Shown in pieces: positions 33,736-49,422 of a stretch of DNA of 64,000 nucleotides. Both the position numbers and the translations under genes were made by a program. The notes beneath the pieces are model-generated. The model was not told where the DNA came from, searched no databases, and saw only the letters and a list, made by a program, of their open reading frames with translations. The stretch spans positions 54,462-118,461 of the forward strand of contig DATAUK010000005.1 in the NCBI GenBank assembly GCA_036268295.1. Direction: 5' to 3'. Numbering within the stretch: position 1 is the first letter of the stretch; every line of letters begins with the position of its first letter. Source of the DNA: DATAUK01 sp036268295 (GTDB lineage: Bacteria; Actinomycetota; Actinomycetes; JAFAQI01).

Positions 33736-34914
33736 ATGGGCCGGATCGGGACGTCGATCGCCGGGTTCAGCCGCCGTGGCGGGCTGGGGATCCTGGCAGG
33801 AATCGTCGTGCTCGCGTTGATCATCGTCGGTGTCGTCGTCGCGGTGTCCGGCAACTCCAAGACCAATCACGTCACGGCGTACTTCACCAGCACGGTTGGC
33901 CTCTATCAGGGCAACGATGTGCGGATCCTCGGCGTCAAGGTCGGCAAGATCGACAGCATCACCCCGGACGGCAAGCAGGTAAGGGTCGTCATGTCCTACG
34001 ACGGCAACGACAAGCTGCCGGCCACGGTTGACGCGGTGGTGGTTGAGCCGTCGATCGTCAGCGACCGCTTCATCCAGCTCACCCCGGGCTACACCGGCGG
34101 GGCGATGCTGCCGGACAATGCGGTTCTTCAGACCTCTCGCACCAGGGTCCCGCTCGAGCTGGACAAGATCTTCGGCAACCTCAACTCCCTCGACGTCGCG
34201 CTCGGCCCGAAGGGTGCCAACCGGGACGGCGCGCTGTCGCGTCTCGTCGAGGTCGGAGCGAAGAACCTGCGCGGCAACGGTGCACGTTTCAACTCGGCAA
34301 TCAAGGAGTTCGCCGCGGCGATCTCCACCCTGGCTGGCAGCCGGGGCGATCTGTTCGCGACGGTGAGCAACCTGTCGAAGTTCACCAAGACGCTCGCCGA
34401 CAGTGACGGCGGGGTCCGCACGCTCAACGCGAATCTCGCCAAGGTCGGTGGCCAGCTCGCCGGTGAGCGCCAGGATCTCGGCGCCGCGCTCTCGAACCTC
34501 TCGACAGCGCTCAGCGCGGTCAACTCGTTCGTCGCCGCTAACCGCAACAACCTGACCGGCGACATTCACGGCCTCGCCAAGGTCACCAACGTGCTGACCA
34601 AGGAGAAGACCGCGATCACCGAGTTCACCGACATCGCGCCGCTCGCGCTCTCGGACCTCGGCCTGACCTACGACCCGGTCGCGCAGACTCTCGACACCGT
34701 GTCCGACGCGACCGAGCCGATCACTGCGAATGGGCCGTCCGGTTCGCTGTGTGAGCTGTTGAACACCCTTGGCGTGACCGGGATCATCCCCGACATCCAA
34801 GGATGCACCGGGCCGCCGCCGATCAAGTCGGGGAAGTCCTCAGCCGCAACGAACGGGCAGAGCGTCGGCAAGCACCCGACCTCGCTTTCGGATCTGCTCG
34901 GAGCCGGCCAATGA
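33736..34914 (+). CDS. mceD: MCE family protein, position D
   Basis: 392 residues. N-terminal membrane helix GILAGIVVLALIIVGVVVAV, MCE domain YQGNDVRILGVKVGKIDSIT near 57, SDRFIQLTPGYTGG near 112, then a long helical domain. The C-terminus has two cysteines near GSLCELLNTLGVTGIIPDI, similar to MceD proteins. The stop overlaps mceE by 4 bases (ATGA). Confidence 0.9.
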   Translation: MGRIGTSIAGFSRRGGLGILAGIVVLALIIVGVVVAVSGNSKTNHVTAYFTSTVGLYQGNDVRILGVKVGKIDSITPDGKQVRVVMSYDGNDKLPATVDAVVVEPSIVSDRFIQLTPGYTGGAMLPDNAVLQTSRTRVPLELDKIFGNLNSLDVALGPKGANRDGALSRLVEVGAKNLRGNGARFNSAIKEFAAAISTLAGSRGDLFATVSNLSKFTKTLADSDGGVRTLNANLAKVGGQLAGERQDLGAALSNLSTALSAVNSFVAANRNNLTGDIHGLAKVTNVLTKEKTAITEFTDIAPLALSDLGLTYDPVAQTLDTVSDATEPITANGPSGSLCELLNTLGVTGIIPDIQGCTGPPPIKSGKSSAATNGQSVGKHPTSLSDLLGAGQ

Positions 34915-36236
34915 GGGCGCCGGTGCGGGTCCTCGCGGCGCTCGCCGTCGGCGCTCTCGCGCTTTCAGGCTGCGGCTTCAAGGGCGCCTATTCGTTGCCG
35001 CTGCCCGGTGGTGCGGCACACGGCAAGACCTACCACGTCACTGCGATCTTCCCCGACGTCCAGGATCTGACGGTCCAGGCCGCGGTTCGCGTCAACGACG
35101 TCGCGGTCGGCGATGTCACGAGTATCACGCTCGGGGAAAACAAGAGCGCGCCCGGCTACCTCCAGGCGCAGGTCGGGATGTCGATCAACGAGTCCGTGCA
35201 TCTGCCTGCCAACGCGGTCGCGACGTTGGAGCAGACGACGCTGCTCGGCGAGAAGTTCGTCGCACTCGCTCCGCCGTCGAGCGGCGCGACCGGCGTCCTC
35301 GCCAATGACGCGGTCATCTCGACGGGATCGAGCTCGGAGCTGCCGAGCGTCGAAGAGGTCTTCGGATTGCTCTCCCAGGTCCTCAACGGCGGCGACTTGG
35401 CTGACCTGCAGACCATCAACGTAGAGATATCCAAGGCACTCACTGGCCGCGAGACCGCCGTACGCGGAGCCCTGACCCAGCTCGACAGGTTCGTCACCGG
35501 CCTGGCGAGCCAGAAGCAGCAGATCGTGCGCGCGCTGGACAACCTCGACCGGTTCAGCGCGGCGCTGGTCAAGCAGGACTCCACCATCGCCACTGCGCTG
35601 ACCGAGCTCGGCCCGGGCCTGCGGGTTCTCGCCGATGAGCGAGCGCAGTTCACCGCGTTGCTGAGCGACCTGTCCAACTTCGGCAAGGTCGCGACCCACG
35701 TCATCAACGCCTCGAAGGCCGACACCATCACCGGCCTGCGTGATCTACAGCCGATACTCGGCCACCTCGCGGCGGCCGGCTCAGACCTGCCTCGGGCGCT
35801 CGAGATCCTCGTGACGTTCCCGTTCCCGCGCGATAGCTCGCAGTCCTCGCCGGGCGACTACACCAACTTCAGCGCGGACCTCGACCTGACGCCCGTGCTG
35901 TGCGCTGCGTTCGCCAACCTCAGCCTCGCGCAGCGGACGCCGATCATCGCGCAGTCGCTGGGCCTGCTGACCTCGCTGCTCGGCCCGTCCCTCGTCCATA
36001 CCCTGGGCCTTGGTAAGGACTGTCCGGCTGCCGATGCATCCGCGATCACGGCGCCGCCGGCATCGCCTGGGTCCTCGTCGTCGAGCACGCCACCGGCGAA
36101 GGGGTCGGGCGGTGGCGGCAGCCCGACGCCCGGCTCGCCGTCGTCACCGACCCCGACCACGTCGTCCTCCTCGACCCCGCCGCCGAGTGGGCTCGGCGGA
36201 CTGTTGCTCGGCCTCGGCGGAGGGCGCAACCCATGA
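34911..36236 (+). CDS. mceE: MCE family lipoprotein, position E
   Basis: 441 residues. The N-terminal signal MRAPVRVLAALAVGALALSG ends in a lipobox LSGC, so Cys-21 is expected to be lipid-modified, the hallmark of the MceE/LprN subunit. MCE domain VQAAVRVNDVAVGDVTSITL near 57; LLGEKFVALAP near 110; helical domain to about 330; then a low-complexity Ser/Pro/Gly tail (about 380-430). ATGA overlaps at both ends. Confidence 0.92.
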   Translation: MRAPVRVLAALAVGALALSGCGFKGAYSLPLPGGAAHGKTYHVTAIFPDVQDLTVQAAVRVNDVAVGDVTSITLGENKSAPGYLQAQVGMSINESVHLPANAVATLEQTTLLGEKFVALAPPSSGATGVLANDAVISTGSSSELPSVEEVFGLLSQVLNGGDLADLQTINVEISKALTGRETAVRGALTQLDRFVTGLASQKQQIVRALDNLDRFSAALVKQDSTIATALTELGPGLRVLADERAQFTALLSDLSNFGKVATHVINASKADTITGLRDLQPILGHLAAAGSDLPRALEILVTFPFPRDSSQSSPGDYTNFSADLDLTPVLCAAFANLSLAQRTPIIAQSLGLLTSLLGPSLVHTLGLGKDCPAADASAITAPPASPGSSSSSTPPAKGSGGGGSPTPGSPSSPTPTTSSSSTPPPSGLGGLLLGLGGGRNP

Positions 36237-37678
36237 TCCGGACCTTCACCAAGGTGCAGCTGCTGATCTTCGGGATCATCACGGTCGTCGGCATCGCGTT
36301 CGTCGGCGCCAACTATGTCGGGATCAACCCGCTGAACGGTCCTTACACCGTCCATCTGCGGCTGCCGGCGACCGGTGGCGTGTTCACGAACGCGGATGTG
36401 TCCGAGCGCGGGGTGGTGGTCGGCAAGGTCGGTGCGCTGCACATCGTGGCGTCCGGCGTGGTCGCCGATCTGAAGATCGACCACGGCAAGAAGATCCCGG
36501 TCACCGGGTTGCGGGCCTCGGTGGCGAACTTGTCGGCAGTCGGCGAGGAGTACGTCGAGCTCGAGCCGACCAGCGCATCCGGTCCGTACCTCAAAGCCGG
36601 TCAATACCTCCCGTCGCAAGGCACGATTCCGGTCGACGATGCGGCGATCCTGCTCAACCTCAAAAACCTGCTCGGCAGCGTCAACATCAACGACCTGTCG
36701 ACGGTCGTGAAGGTGCTCGGCCAGAGCTTCGCCGATCTCGGCCCGACGTTGCAGGGCCTGATCGACAACGGCAGCCTGCTGACGCAGTCAGCCATCGACG
36801 CGCTTCCGCAGACGCTGAGCCTGATCGACAACGGCAAGACCGTGCTCGACACCCAGAACGACGTGGCGGCCGAGCTGAAGTCGTTCGCCGCCAGCTTCTC
36901 CCAGCTCACCGGTGAGGTTGCCGGCAAGGATCCGGCGTTGCGCGGCGTCCTGGACAACGGTGTCCTCGCCTCCCAGCAGCTCGACAAGCTGCTGCAACAG
37001 AATGCTCCGGTGCTGCCGGCACTGCTCAACAACCTCAACACCTTCACCGGGATCCAGGACGTCCGGCTGCCGCAGATCCGTACCGTGCTTGAGCTCTACC
37101 CGGCGATCAACGCCGACGCGTTCTACGCGCTGCCCAAGCCCGGTGCCAACGGCATCTCGACCGCTCGGTTCGGTCTGGTCACCGATCCCGGGCGGGAGTG
37201 TTCGACCGGATACAGCACCACCAAGACCCGGCAGAACGCGCCGGTCGGTTGGGGCGGCGCCGCGAACCTCGACGCCTACTGCCACGGCGACAACGCCGCG
37301 ATCGACGCGCAAGGTGTCAATTACCGCGGCGCGCGCTACACCCCGCGGCCCGCCGGCGACCACGCCGACGTCAACAACTCCACGCCGTACGCCGGTCCGC
37401 ACTACGGCCAGCCGTTCCCGGGCTCCGGCAAGGTCGGGGCCTGTGGCACCCCGTCGTGCCCGAGCAGCTCGAAGGCCCGCAAGTCGCGCGCGAAGGCCGC
37501 CTCCGGCGCTGGATCCGGGTCGGCATCGAACGTCATCCCGGTGCCCTTCAACCCGAACACCGGGCTCGTCCAGGGCCTCGACGGCAAGTTGTACGAGCTC
37601 GGCCTCAACGGTCCGGTGGCACCCGCTTTCGGATCGTCGTCATACACCTGGCTGCTCGTCGCACCTACCATGCGGTGA
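36233..37678 (+). CDS. mceF: MCE family protein, position F
   Basis: 481 residues, longest of the six. N-terminus MIRTFTKVQLLIFGIITVVG with one membrane helix; MCE domain FTNADVSERGVVVGKVGALH near 50; VGEEYVELEP near 103; helical region to 290; then a region with DAYCHGDNAAIDAQGVNYRG and an Ala/Lys/Ser tail. The last subunit of the Mce hexamer. A 60-base gap with CAGGAGG follows before the first Mce-associated gene. Confidence 0.9.
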   Translation: MIRTFTKVQLLIFGIITVVGIAFVGANYVGINPLNGPYTVHLRLPATGGVFTNADVSERGVVVGKVGALHIVASGVVADLKIDHGKKIPVTGLRASVANLSAVGEEYVELEPTSASGPYLKAGQYLPSQGTIPVDDAAILLNLKNLLGSVNINDLSTVVKVLGQSFADLGPTLQGLIDNGSLLTQSAIDALPQTLSLIDNGKTVLDTQNDVAAELKSFAASFSQLTGEVAGKDPALRGVLDNGVLASQQLDKLLQQNAPVLPALLNNLNTFTGIQDVRLPQIRTVLELYPAINADAFYALPKPGANGISTARFGLVTDPGRECSTGYSTTKTRQNAPVGWGGAANLDAYCHGDNAAIDAQGVNYRGARYTPRPAGDHADVNNSTPYAGPHYGQPFPGSGKVGACGTPSCPSSSKARKSRAKAASGAGSGSASNVIPVPFNPNTGLVQGLDGKLYELGLNGPVAPAFGSSSYTWLLVAPTMR

Positions 37679-37738
37679 CCCTTCAGCCCAACCGGCAGCC
37701 GAGTTGTCCAGCAGCCACCGTTCAGGAGGATTCACCTG

Positions 37739-38272
37739 ATGTCCGCCCAGAGTGCGGGGTCGTGGCGTGACCGCGCGCAGCTGATCGTCGCTGCGTCGCT
37801 GCTGGTCACGGTCATCCTGGGCGCGCTGACCGTAGTCTTCGCTCTGAAGCTCTCTCACGACTCACATGACACGGCTGCGCCAACGGCGCTGCAGGCCAGC
37901 GCGACCACCGCGCTCACCGAGGGCGGCCAGCTCGCGGTCGACTTCACCTCGTTCGACTACCGGACCCTGAGCAAGGACCGCAACGAGACCGCCAGCCACC
38001 TGACGCCGTCGTTCGCGAAGATCTACCTGACTCAAAGCGGCGTGACTGCCCCCGACATCACCAAGGTGAAGGCGGTGTCGACCTCCAAGGTGGTGGCGAC
38101 CGGGCTGCAGGCGTTCTCGCCCGCGAAACACACCGCGACCGTCATCGTGGCGCTCGACGACACCGCGAGCAACATCAAGTCGCCGAAGGGCACGCTGCAG
38201 TACTACCGGCTACAAGTGCAGCTGGTCGAGCAGAACGGCCGTTGGCTGGCAAGCAACGTGGTGCTCGAGTGA
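37739..38272 (+). CDS. Mce-associated membrane protein, first copy
   Basis: 177 residues: short cytoplasmic N-terminus, one membrane helix (LIVAASLLVTVILGALTVVF), and an outside domain with LTPSFAKIYLTQSGV and the ending YRLQVQLVEQNGRWLASNVV that is characteristic of Mas proteins. These are thought to stabilise Mce complexes in mycobacteria. GTGA overlap with the second copy. Confidence 0.82.
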   Translation: MSAQSAGSWRDRAQLIVAASLLVTVILGALTVVFALKLSHDSHDTAAPTALQASATTALTEGGQLAVDFTSFDYRTLSKDRNETASHLTPSFAKIYLTQSGVTAPDITKVKAVSTSKVVATGLQAFSPAKHTATVIVALDDTASNIKSPKGTLQYYRLQVQLVEQNGRWLASNVVLE

Positions 38273-38832
38273 GCGGCGCCGAGACCGTGGCGGGTCGGCC
38301 CGGCGGCGTGCCAGGGCGGGACCTAAGGGCAGCCGCGGTGGCCGTGGCGATCGCGCTGGTCCTGGTGGTTGCCGCCCTGCTCGGGATCGTGCTCCACCGG
38401 CTGTCGGCGCAGAACGACCGCCAGCATGCGGCAGCGACGGCGGCCTACCTCGGCGGTCCGGCTGCGCAGGCGGCCGAGGCGTCCGCATCACGCGAGGCCA
38501 CCGCGACCTTGACCTACAACTACAAGACGCTGGCCGCCAACTTCGCCACGGCCGAGGCCGGCATGACGCCGAGCTTCCGCGCCAGCTATTTGAAGTCGAC
38601 GGAGACGCTGGTGACGCCGACCGCTCCGAAGACCCAAGCTGACAGCACGGCGGCGGTCACCGCCGGCGGTGTGAGCCAGGCCAGCGCGACCACCGCGACC
38701 GTCCTGCTGTTCGTCGATCAGACCGTCACCAACAACCTGCTCGCCCACCCGCGCCTCGACCGATCGCGCATCGAGGTGTCGATGGTGAAGGTCAACGGCA
38801 AGTGGCTGATCAACAATCTGGTGCCGCTCTAA
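38269..38832 (+). CDS. Mce-associated membrane protein, second copy
   Basis: 187 residues with the same plan as the gene before it: one membrane helix (AVAVAIALVLVVAALLGIVL), then MTPSFRASYLKSTETLVTPT and VSMVKVNGKWLINNLVPL. The GTG start overlaps the upstream stop by 4 bases and is preferred to an in-frame ATG 27 bases earlier inside the previous gene. Last gene of the mce operon; the rpoB regulatory region follows. Confidence 0.82.
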   Translation: MSGAETVAGRPGGVPGRDLRAAAVAVAIALVLVVAALLGIVLHRLSAQNDRQHAAATAAYLGGPAAQAAEASASREATATLTYNYKTLAANFATAEAGMTPSFRASYLKSTETLVTPTAPKTQADSTAAVTAGGVSQASATTATVLLFVDQTVTNNLLAHPRLDRSRIEVSMVKVNGKWLINNLVPL

Positions 38833-38902
38833 CACCCTCTTACGCTCATCGCGGGGTTGAAAAATCCACAGTTTTCGGCGTGCGGACTTGACGTCGGCCA
38901 TT

Positions 38903-38951
38903 CTCGGGGCCATTCTGCTGCGCAGCAGTGAATACATATGGTGGCCCCGAG
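38903..38951. terminator. Nested inverted repeats between the mce operon and rpoB
   Basis: CTCGGGGCCA (38903-38912) pairs with TGGCCCCGAG (38942-38951), a perfect 10-bp stem that encloses the perfect 14-bp palindrome CTGCTGCGCAGCAG (38915-38928). It may end the mce transcript or be a protein-binding site upstream of rpoB. No T-run follows. Confidence 0.5.
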
Positions 38952-38964
38952 TAGCGGGGTGTTC

Positions 38965-38993
38965 TCGACAGCGAGCCGTCTCGAGGCTATGCT
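38965..38993 (+). promoter_or_regulatory. Promoter of rpoB-rpoC
   Basis: TCGACA (38965-38970) and TATGCT (38988-38993) are 17 bp apart and match the housekeeping sigma consensus well. Transcription would start near 39000, leaving a leader of about 100 bases before the TTG start. A weaker TTGACG at 38888-38893 with CATTCT 17 bp later may be a second promoter. Confidence 0.6.
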
Positions 38994-39103
38994 GACTGTT
39001 TGCGCTGCCTCCCGACATCTTCCGCGCTGCGTTTGATCAAAACAGTAGCGGGTCGCTTGGCGTGCGCTCTCACTGATAGAGGGCACTAGAGAAGGACCCA
39101 CAC

Positions 39104-42523
<3,420 letters not shown>

Positions 42524-42591
42524 GGACTTCTCCGACCGGCACCAACGACAAGAGCCAACCCGAAGAGCAAGACCGAAAGAAAGAAGACAAG

Positions 42592-46671
<4,080 letters not shown>

Positions 46672-46681
46672 CCCCACCCGT

Positions 46682-46749
46682 AACGTCAAACCGTCCCCTA
46701 TCAACCGTTTGGACCACGTCAAACGGTTGATACCGGACGGTTTGACGTT
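46682..46749 (+). terminator. Long palindromic terminator after rpoC
   Basis: Arms 46682-46710 and 46721-46749 pair at 27 of 29 positions with a 10-base loop: AACGTCAAACCGTC and TATCAACCGTTT stems split by a small internal mismatch. It starts 11 bases after the rpoC stop and ends 22 bases before the next ATG, so it may also influence that gene. It shares ATCAACCGTTT with the hairpin at 9072-9128. Confidence 0.8.
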
Positions 46750-46770
46750 GGGGGGGAGCACACTGGGGGG

Positions 46771-47376
46771 ATGACGGACGAGCCGGCGGCTGAGAACCCG
46801 TACGCGGCGCCGCCGCCGGGTCCGCAACCGCCTCCCTACGTCGCGCCGCCCCCTTACGCCGCGCCGCCCCCTTACGCCGCGCCGAGCGGGCTGCCGCCGC
46901 AGCAACCGCCGTACGCCGCCCCGCCGGGCTGGCAGCCGGCTCCGCCGCCCTGGGGAGTGCAGCCCGATAGTCAGGCTCCGCCTCCGGCCGGTGCGGCGCC
47001 AACGGCCAACCCGCCGCCCTATGGTGCGCCGGCCGGCTGGGCGCCGCAGCACAGCGGCTATCCGGGCTATGGCTGGGCGCCGGGCTATCCGCCCTACGGC
47101 TATCAGCCGCAGCCGACCAGCACCAGCGGTTTCGCGATCGCCTCGCTGGTCTGCTCGATCGTGCTGTCAGTGCTGTTCGGGCTCGGCGGGATCCTCGGCG
47201 TGGTGTTCGGGATCATTGGCCTGCGCGAATGTCGGACCAAGAACGAGCGGGGCCGTGGCCTCGCCATCGCCGGCATCGTACTCGGCGGGCTGGCGATTGC
47301 GTTCTGGATCATTGCGGCCATCGGCCTCGCGGTCGGCAACCACCACAGCAGCACCGGCACCGGCCTGGGCGCCTAG
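46771..47376 (+). CDS. Pro-rich DUF4190-type membrane protein
   Basis: 201 residues. The first 115 are a Pro/Tyr/Ala-rich low-complexity region with PPYAAP repeats; two membrane helices follow (SGFAIASLVCSIVLSVLFGL and a second near 170, IAGIVLGGLAIAFWIIAAIG) joined by FGIIGLRECRTKNERGRGLA, the typical DUF4190 turn. Function unknown. The stop codon overlaps the stop of the convergent glycosylase in a CTAG. Purines just before the ATG (GGGGGG) supply a ribosome site. Confidence 0.8.
   Translation: MTDEPAAENPYAAPPPGPQPPPYVAPPPYAAPPPYAAPSGLPPQQPPYAAPPGWQPAPPPWGVQPDSQAPPPAGAAPTANPPPYGAPAGWAPQHSGYPGYGWAPGYPPYGYQPQPTSTSGFAIASLVCSIVLSVLFGLGGILGVVFGIIGLRECRTKNERGRGLAIAGIVLGGLAIAFWIIAAIGLAVGNHHSSTGTGLGA
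46843..46878 (+). repeat. 18-bp tandem repeat in the Pro-rich coding region
   Basis: GCGCCGCCCCCTTACGCC occurs twice in direct tandem (46843-46860, 46861-46878) and encodes APPPYA each time. The following bases repeat the first six. This is repeat-driven growth of a low-complexity protein region. Confidence 0.9.
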
Positions 47377-47933
47377 GTCTGGCTGGCGCGGCGGAGCTCG
47401 GCGTACGCCGCAGTGAGCGCTGGTTGCTGATAGCTCGCATTGAGCCCACTCGGGTTGGGCAGCACCCAGACCCGGGCTCCGGCGAAGTCAGTGGCCTGGT
47501 GCCCAACGCTCGCCTTGGGCTGCGAGAAGGCAATTCGGTATGTCGAGATGCCGAGGAACGCCACGAACCGGGGCCGCCAGGCGCGGACCAGCGTCGCCAG
47601 CGGCTCGATGCCGGCCCGGATCTCGTCGCTGTCGAGCTCGTCGGCGCGGGCGGTCGACCGCGCGACCAGATTGGTGATACCGAGCCCGGCGGCGGCGATC
47701 GCTTCGGTGTCGGTCGGGCTCAGCAGCCGGTCGGTGAAGCCGGCCTCGTGCAAGGTGCGCCACAGCCGGTTGCCCGGCCGGGCGAAGTGCAGCCCGGCCC
47801 AGCCCGACCACAGCGAGGGGTTGATCCCGACCAGCAACACAGTGATGCCGGGCCGGCCGGCATCGGGAATCGTGAGGCCGTACGACGCCTGTAGATCGGC
47901 CTTAGCCGGCCTCGCGGCCGCTGGGAGGGACAC
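47373..47933 (-). CDS. mug: G/U mismatch-specific uracil/thymine DNA glycosylase (Mug type)
   Basis: Removes uracil or thymine opposite guanine in base-excision repair. 186 residues if started at the GTG of VSLPAAARPAKADL, which leaves 10 bases after the upstream stop; a longer GTG start at 47999 would overlap the upstream gene by 56 bases. Family motifs are visible: VGINPSLWSGWAG (active-site loop), HFARPGNRLWRTLHEAGFTD and LPNPSGLN. It shares a minus-strand operon with a secreted protein, an unlikely functional pair. Confidence 0.85.
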   Translation of the reverse strand: MSLPAAARPAKADLQASYGLTIPDAGRPGITVLLVGINPSLWSGWAGLHFARPGNRLWRTLHEAGFTDRLLSPTDTEAIAAAGLGITNLVARSTARADELDSDEIRAGIEPLATLVRAWRPRFVAFLGISTYRIAFSQPKASVGHQATDFAGARVWVLPNPSGLNASYQQPALTAAYAELRRASQT

Positions 47934-47943
47934 TCGCGGACTG

Positions 47944-48573
47944 TCAGGGACAGTGGGAAAGCGCGGCCTTGGTGATCGCGTTGTTGGCGGTGCCGGCACC
48001 GCACAGGACGACGCCAGTCGCCTCGATCTTGCTGAAGGTGACCCAGCTGCCGTGCTGGTGGGCGACGTGCCCTACGCCGTGCTCGTTCACGCCTGCGCAG
48101 CTGGTCGAGCTGAACGTCCCGTGGAACCGGGTGAAGCCGTCGAACTCGATGTAGTGGCGGGTGCTCGCGGTGTTGTTGCGGACCGAGTCGGTGCCGTGGG
48201 ACGTCTCGGTGCGCGGGGTGCGGTGACCGCCGGCCGCCACCGGCTCGCCGTAGCGATGTGCCACCCGGTGCCAGATCCAGCCGGCGCTGACACGCGCGCC
48301 GTGGGTGGTGCGGGCAGCGGCGATGACCGGTGCGGTGGCTGGCGCCGACCAGGTGATGTGACGCTTGGCGGCGTGAGCCTTGACGGTCAGGTGGCGGAAG
48401 AACGTGATCCGCGGCCCGCGGCTGCGCTCCGGCAGCGAGCGAGCCGGGGAGTAGCCAGCAGCCATGCAGCGCGTGACCGCCGCGGCAGGTGCAGCGGCGG
48501 TCGCCACGCCGATTGGCGTCGCGAGGACCAACGCGGCGCACAGCGTGAGGCAGGGAATCCGCAGACGGGACAC
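47944..48573 (-). CDS. Secreted protein of unknown function
   Basis: 209 residues from the GTG that has GGAAGGA 7 bases before it, a better start than the ATG 33 bases upstream. The N-terminus is a signal peptide (RLRIPCLTLCAALVLATPIG..TAAAPAA). The mature part has four cysteines (RCMAAG, TSCAGV, VLCGAG, SHCP) and many His, Thr and Ser residues (ASTRHYIEFDGFTRFHGTF). I recognise no family. The four cysteines suggest two disulphides. Confidence 0.6.
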   Translation of the reverse strand: MSRLRIPCLTLCAALVLATPIGVATAAAPAAAVTRCMAAGYSPARSLPERSRGPRITFFRHLTVKAHAAKRHITWSAPATAPVIAAARTTHGARVSAGWIWHRVAHRYGEPVAAGGHRTPRTETSHGTDSVRNNTASTRHYIEFDGFTRFHGTFSSTSCAGVNEHGVGHVAHQHGSWVTFSKIEATGVVLCGAGTANNAITKAALSHCP

Positions 48574-49018
48574 GACAGGTTCCTTCCAATCGACGGACGC
48601 CGACATTAGCCCGACTTGTGCAGTTCAGCCAGATAGGCCGCGATGCCCACCGGCACCCCGGCTAGACTTACGAGCGGCAACGAGTCAGCGGTAGTGGGTC
48701 AGAGTCAGCCGCGTTTTGACCGCGTGGTTCGCGCTCGGCTAAGGTGTTCGATTGTGCCTGGGACCATTCAGGCACTGTTGTAGTGCGTAAGACCCCGACA
48801 CGCTCGTGACCAGCACTTCGCTCGGCAGATAGCACCGGCCGGGCTGATGCAAAGTGCGGGGCCGGGTGTCGGAACTTCCGAGCAGACCCATCGGCGCTGT
48901 AAGGCGCGGGCGGAGCGCGGAAACCGCGACACACCCGACCGCGTGGGTCGGAAATGAACGGCAAAACCGAACGAACGCGACATCGACAGCACCATCACTG
49001 ACACGAGGAGTACGGCGA
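48574..49018 (+). other. Gene-free upstream region and leader of the str operon
   Basis: 445 bases between the secreted protein and rpsL. The first 140 show no gene. A promoter lies at 48716-48745. The transcribed leader of about 265 bases starts with a 7-bp hairpin (GTGCCTG 48754-48760 with CAGGCAC 48769-48775). No small coding region with a convincing ribosome site is visible. Confidence 0.5.
48716..48745 (+). promoter_or_regulatory. Promoter of the str operon
   Basis: TTGACC (48716-48721) and TAAGGT (48740-48745) with an 18-bp spacer match the housekeeping sigma consensus and precede rpsL by about 275 bases. It is the best promoter match in the gap. Confidence 0.6.
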
Positions 49019-49390
49019 GTGCCTACGATCTCTCAGCTGGTCCGCAAGGGTCGGCAGGACAAGATCGCCAAGACGAAGACGCCGGCGCTTAAGGGCAGCC
49101 CGCAGCGTCGTGGCGTGTGCACGCGTGTCTACACAACGACACCGAAGAAGCCGAACTCCGCGCTGCGCAAGGTTGCGCGGGTCCGGCTGACCACGGGCGT
49201 CGAGGTGACGGCGTACATCCCCGGTGTCGGTCACAACTTGCAGGAGCACTCGATCGTGCTTGTCCGCGGTGGCCGGGTGAAGGACCTGCCCGGTGTCCGC
49301 TACAAGATCATCCGCGGCTCGCTCGACACCCAGGGCGTGCGTGGCCGCAAGCAGGCTCGCAGCCGCTACGGCGCAAAGCGCGAAAAGTGA
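49019..49390 (+). CDS. rpsL: 30S ribosomal protein S12
   Basis: 123 residues. The GTG is placed by GAGGAG 8 bases upstream and gives PTISQLVRKGRQDKIAKT. The decoding-centre loops TTTPKKPNSALRK and RGGRVKDLPGVRY carry the lysines of streptomycin-sensitive S12. First gene of the str operon. Confidence 0.97.
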   Translation: MPTISQLVRKGRQDKIAKTKTPALKGSPQRRGVCTRVYTTTPKKPNSALRKVARVRLTTGVEVTAYIPGVGHNLQEHSIVLVRGGRVKDLPGVRYKIIRGSLDTQGVRGRKQARSRYGAKREK

Positions 49391-49422
49391 GCGCTCAGAT
49401 GACAGAGAAAGAGAAGTAGCAG

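Noticed and set aside
27416..38832. Mce operon as a recently acquired genomic island
   Set aside because: It is not flanked by a tRNA, direct repeats, an integrase or an insertion sequence, and base use is like that of the surroundings. Mycobacteria have the ATPase at the same locus.
46843..46878. Short direct repeats as a CRISPR array
   Set aside because: The two 18-bp units are directly adjacent, without spacers, lie within an open reading frame and encode Pro-rich text. No array or cas gene is in the window.
49019..49390. Possible streptomycin-resistance changes in rpsL
   Set aside because: Both key loops keep lysine (TPKKPNS and RVKDLPG).
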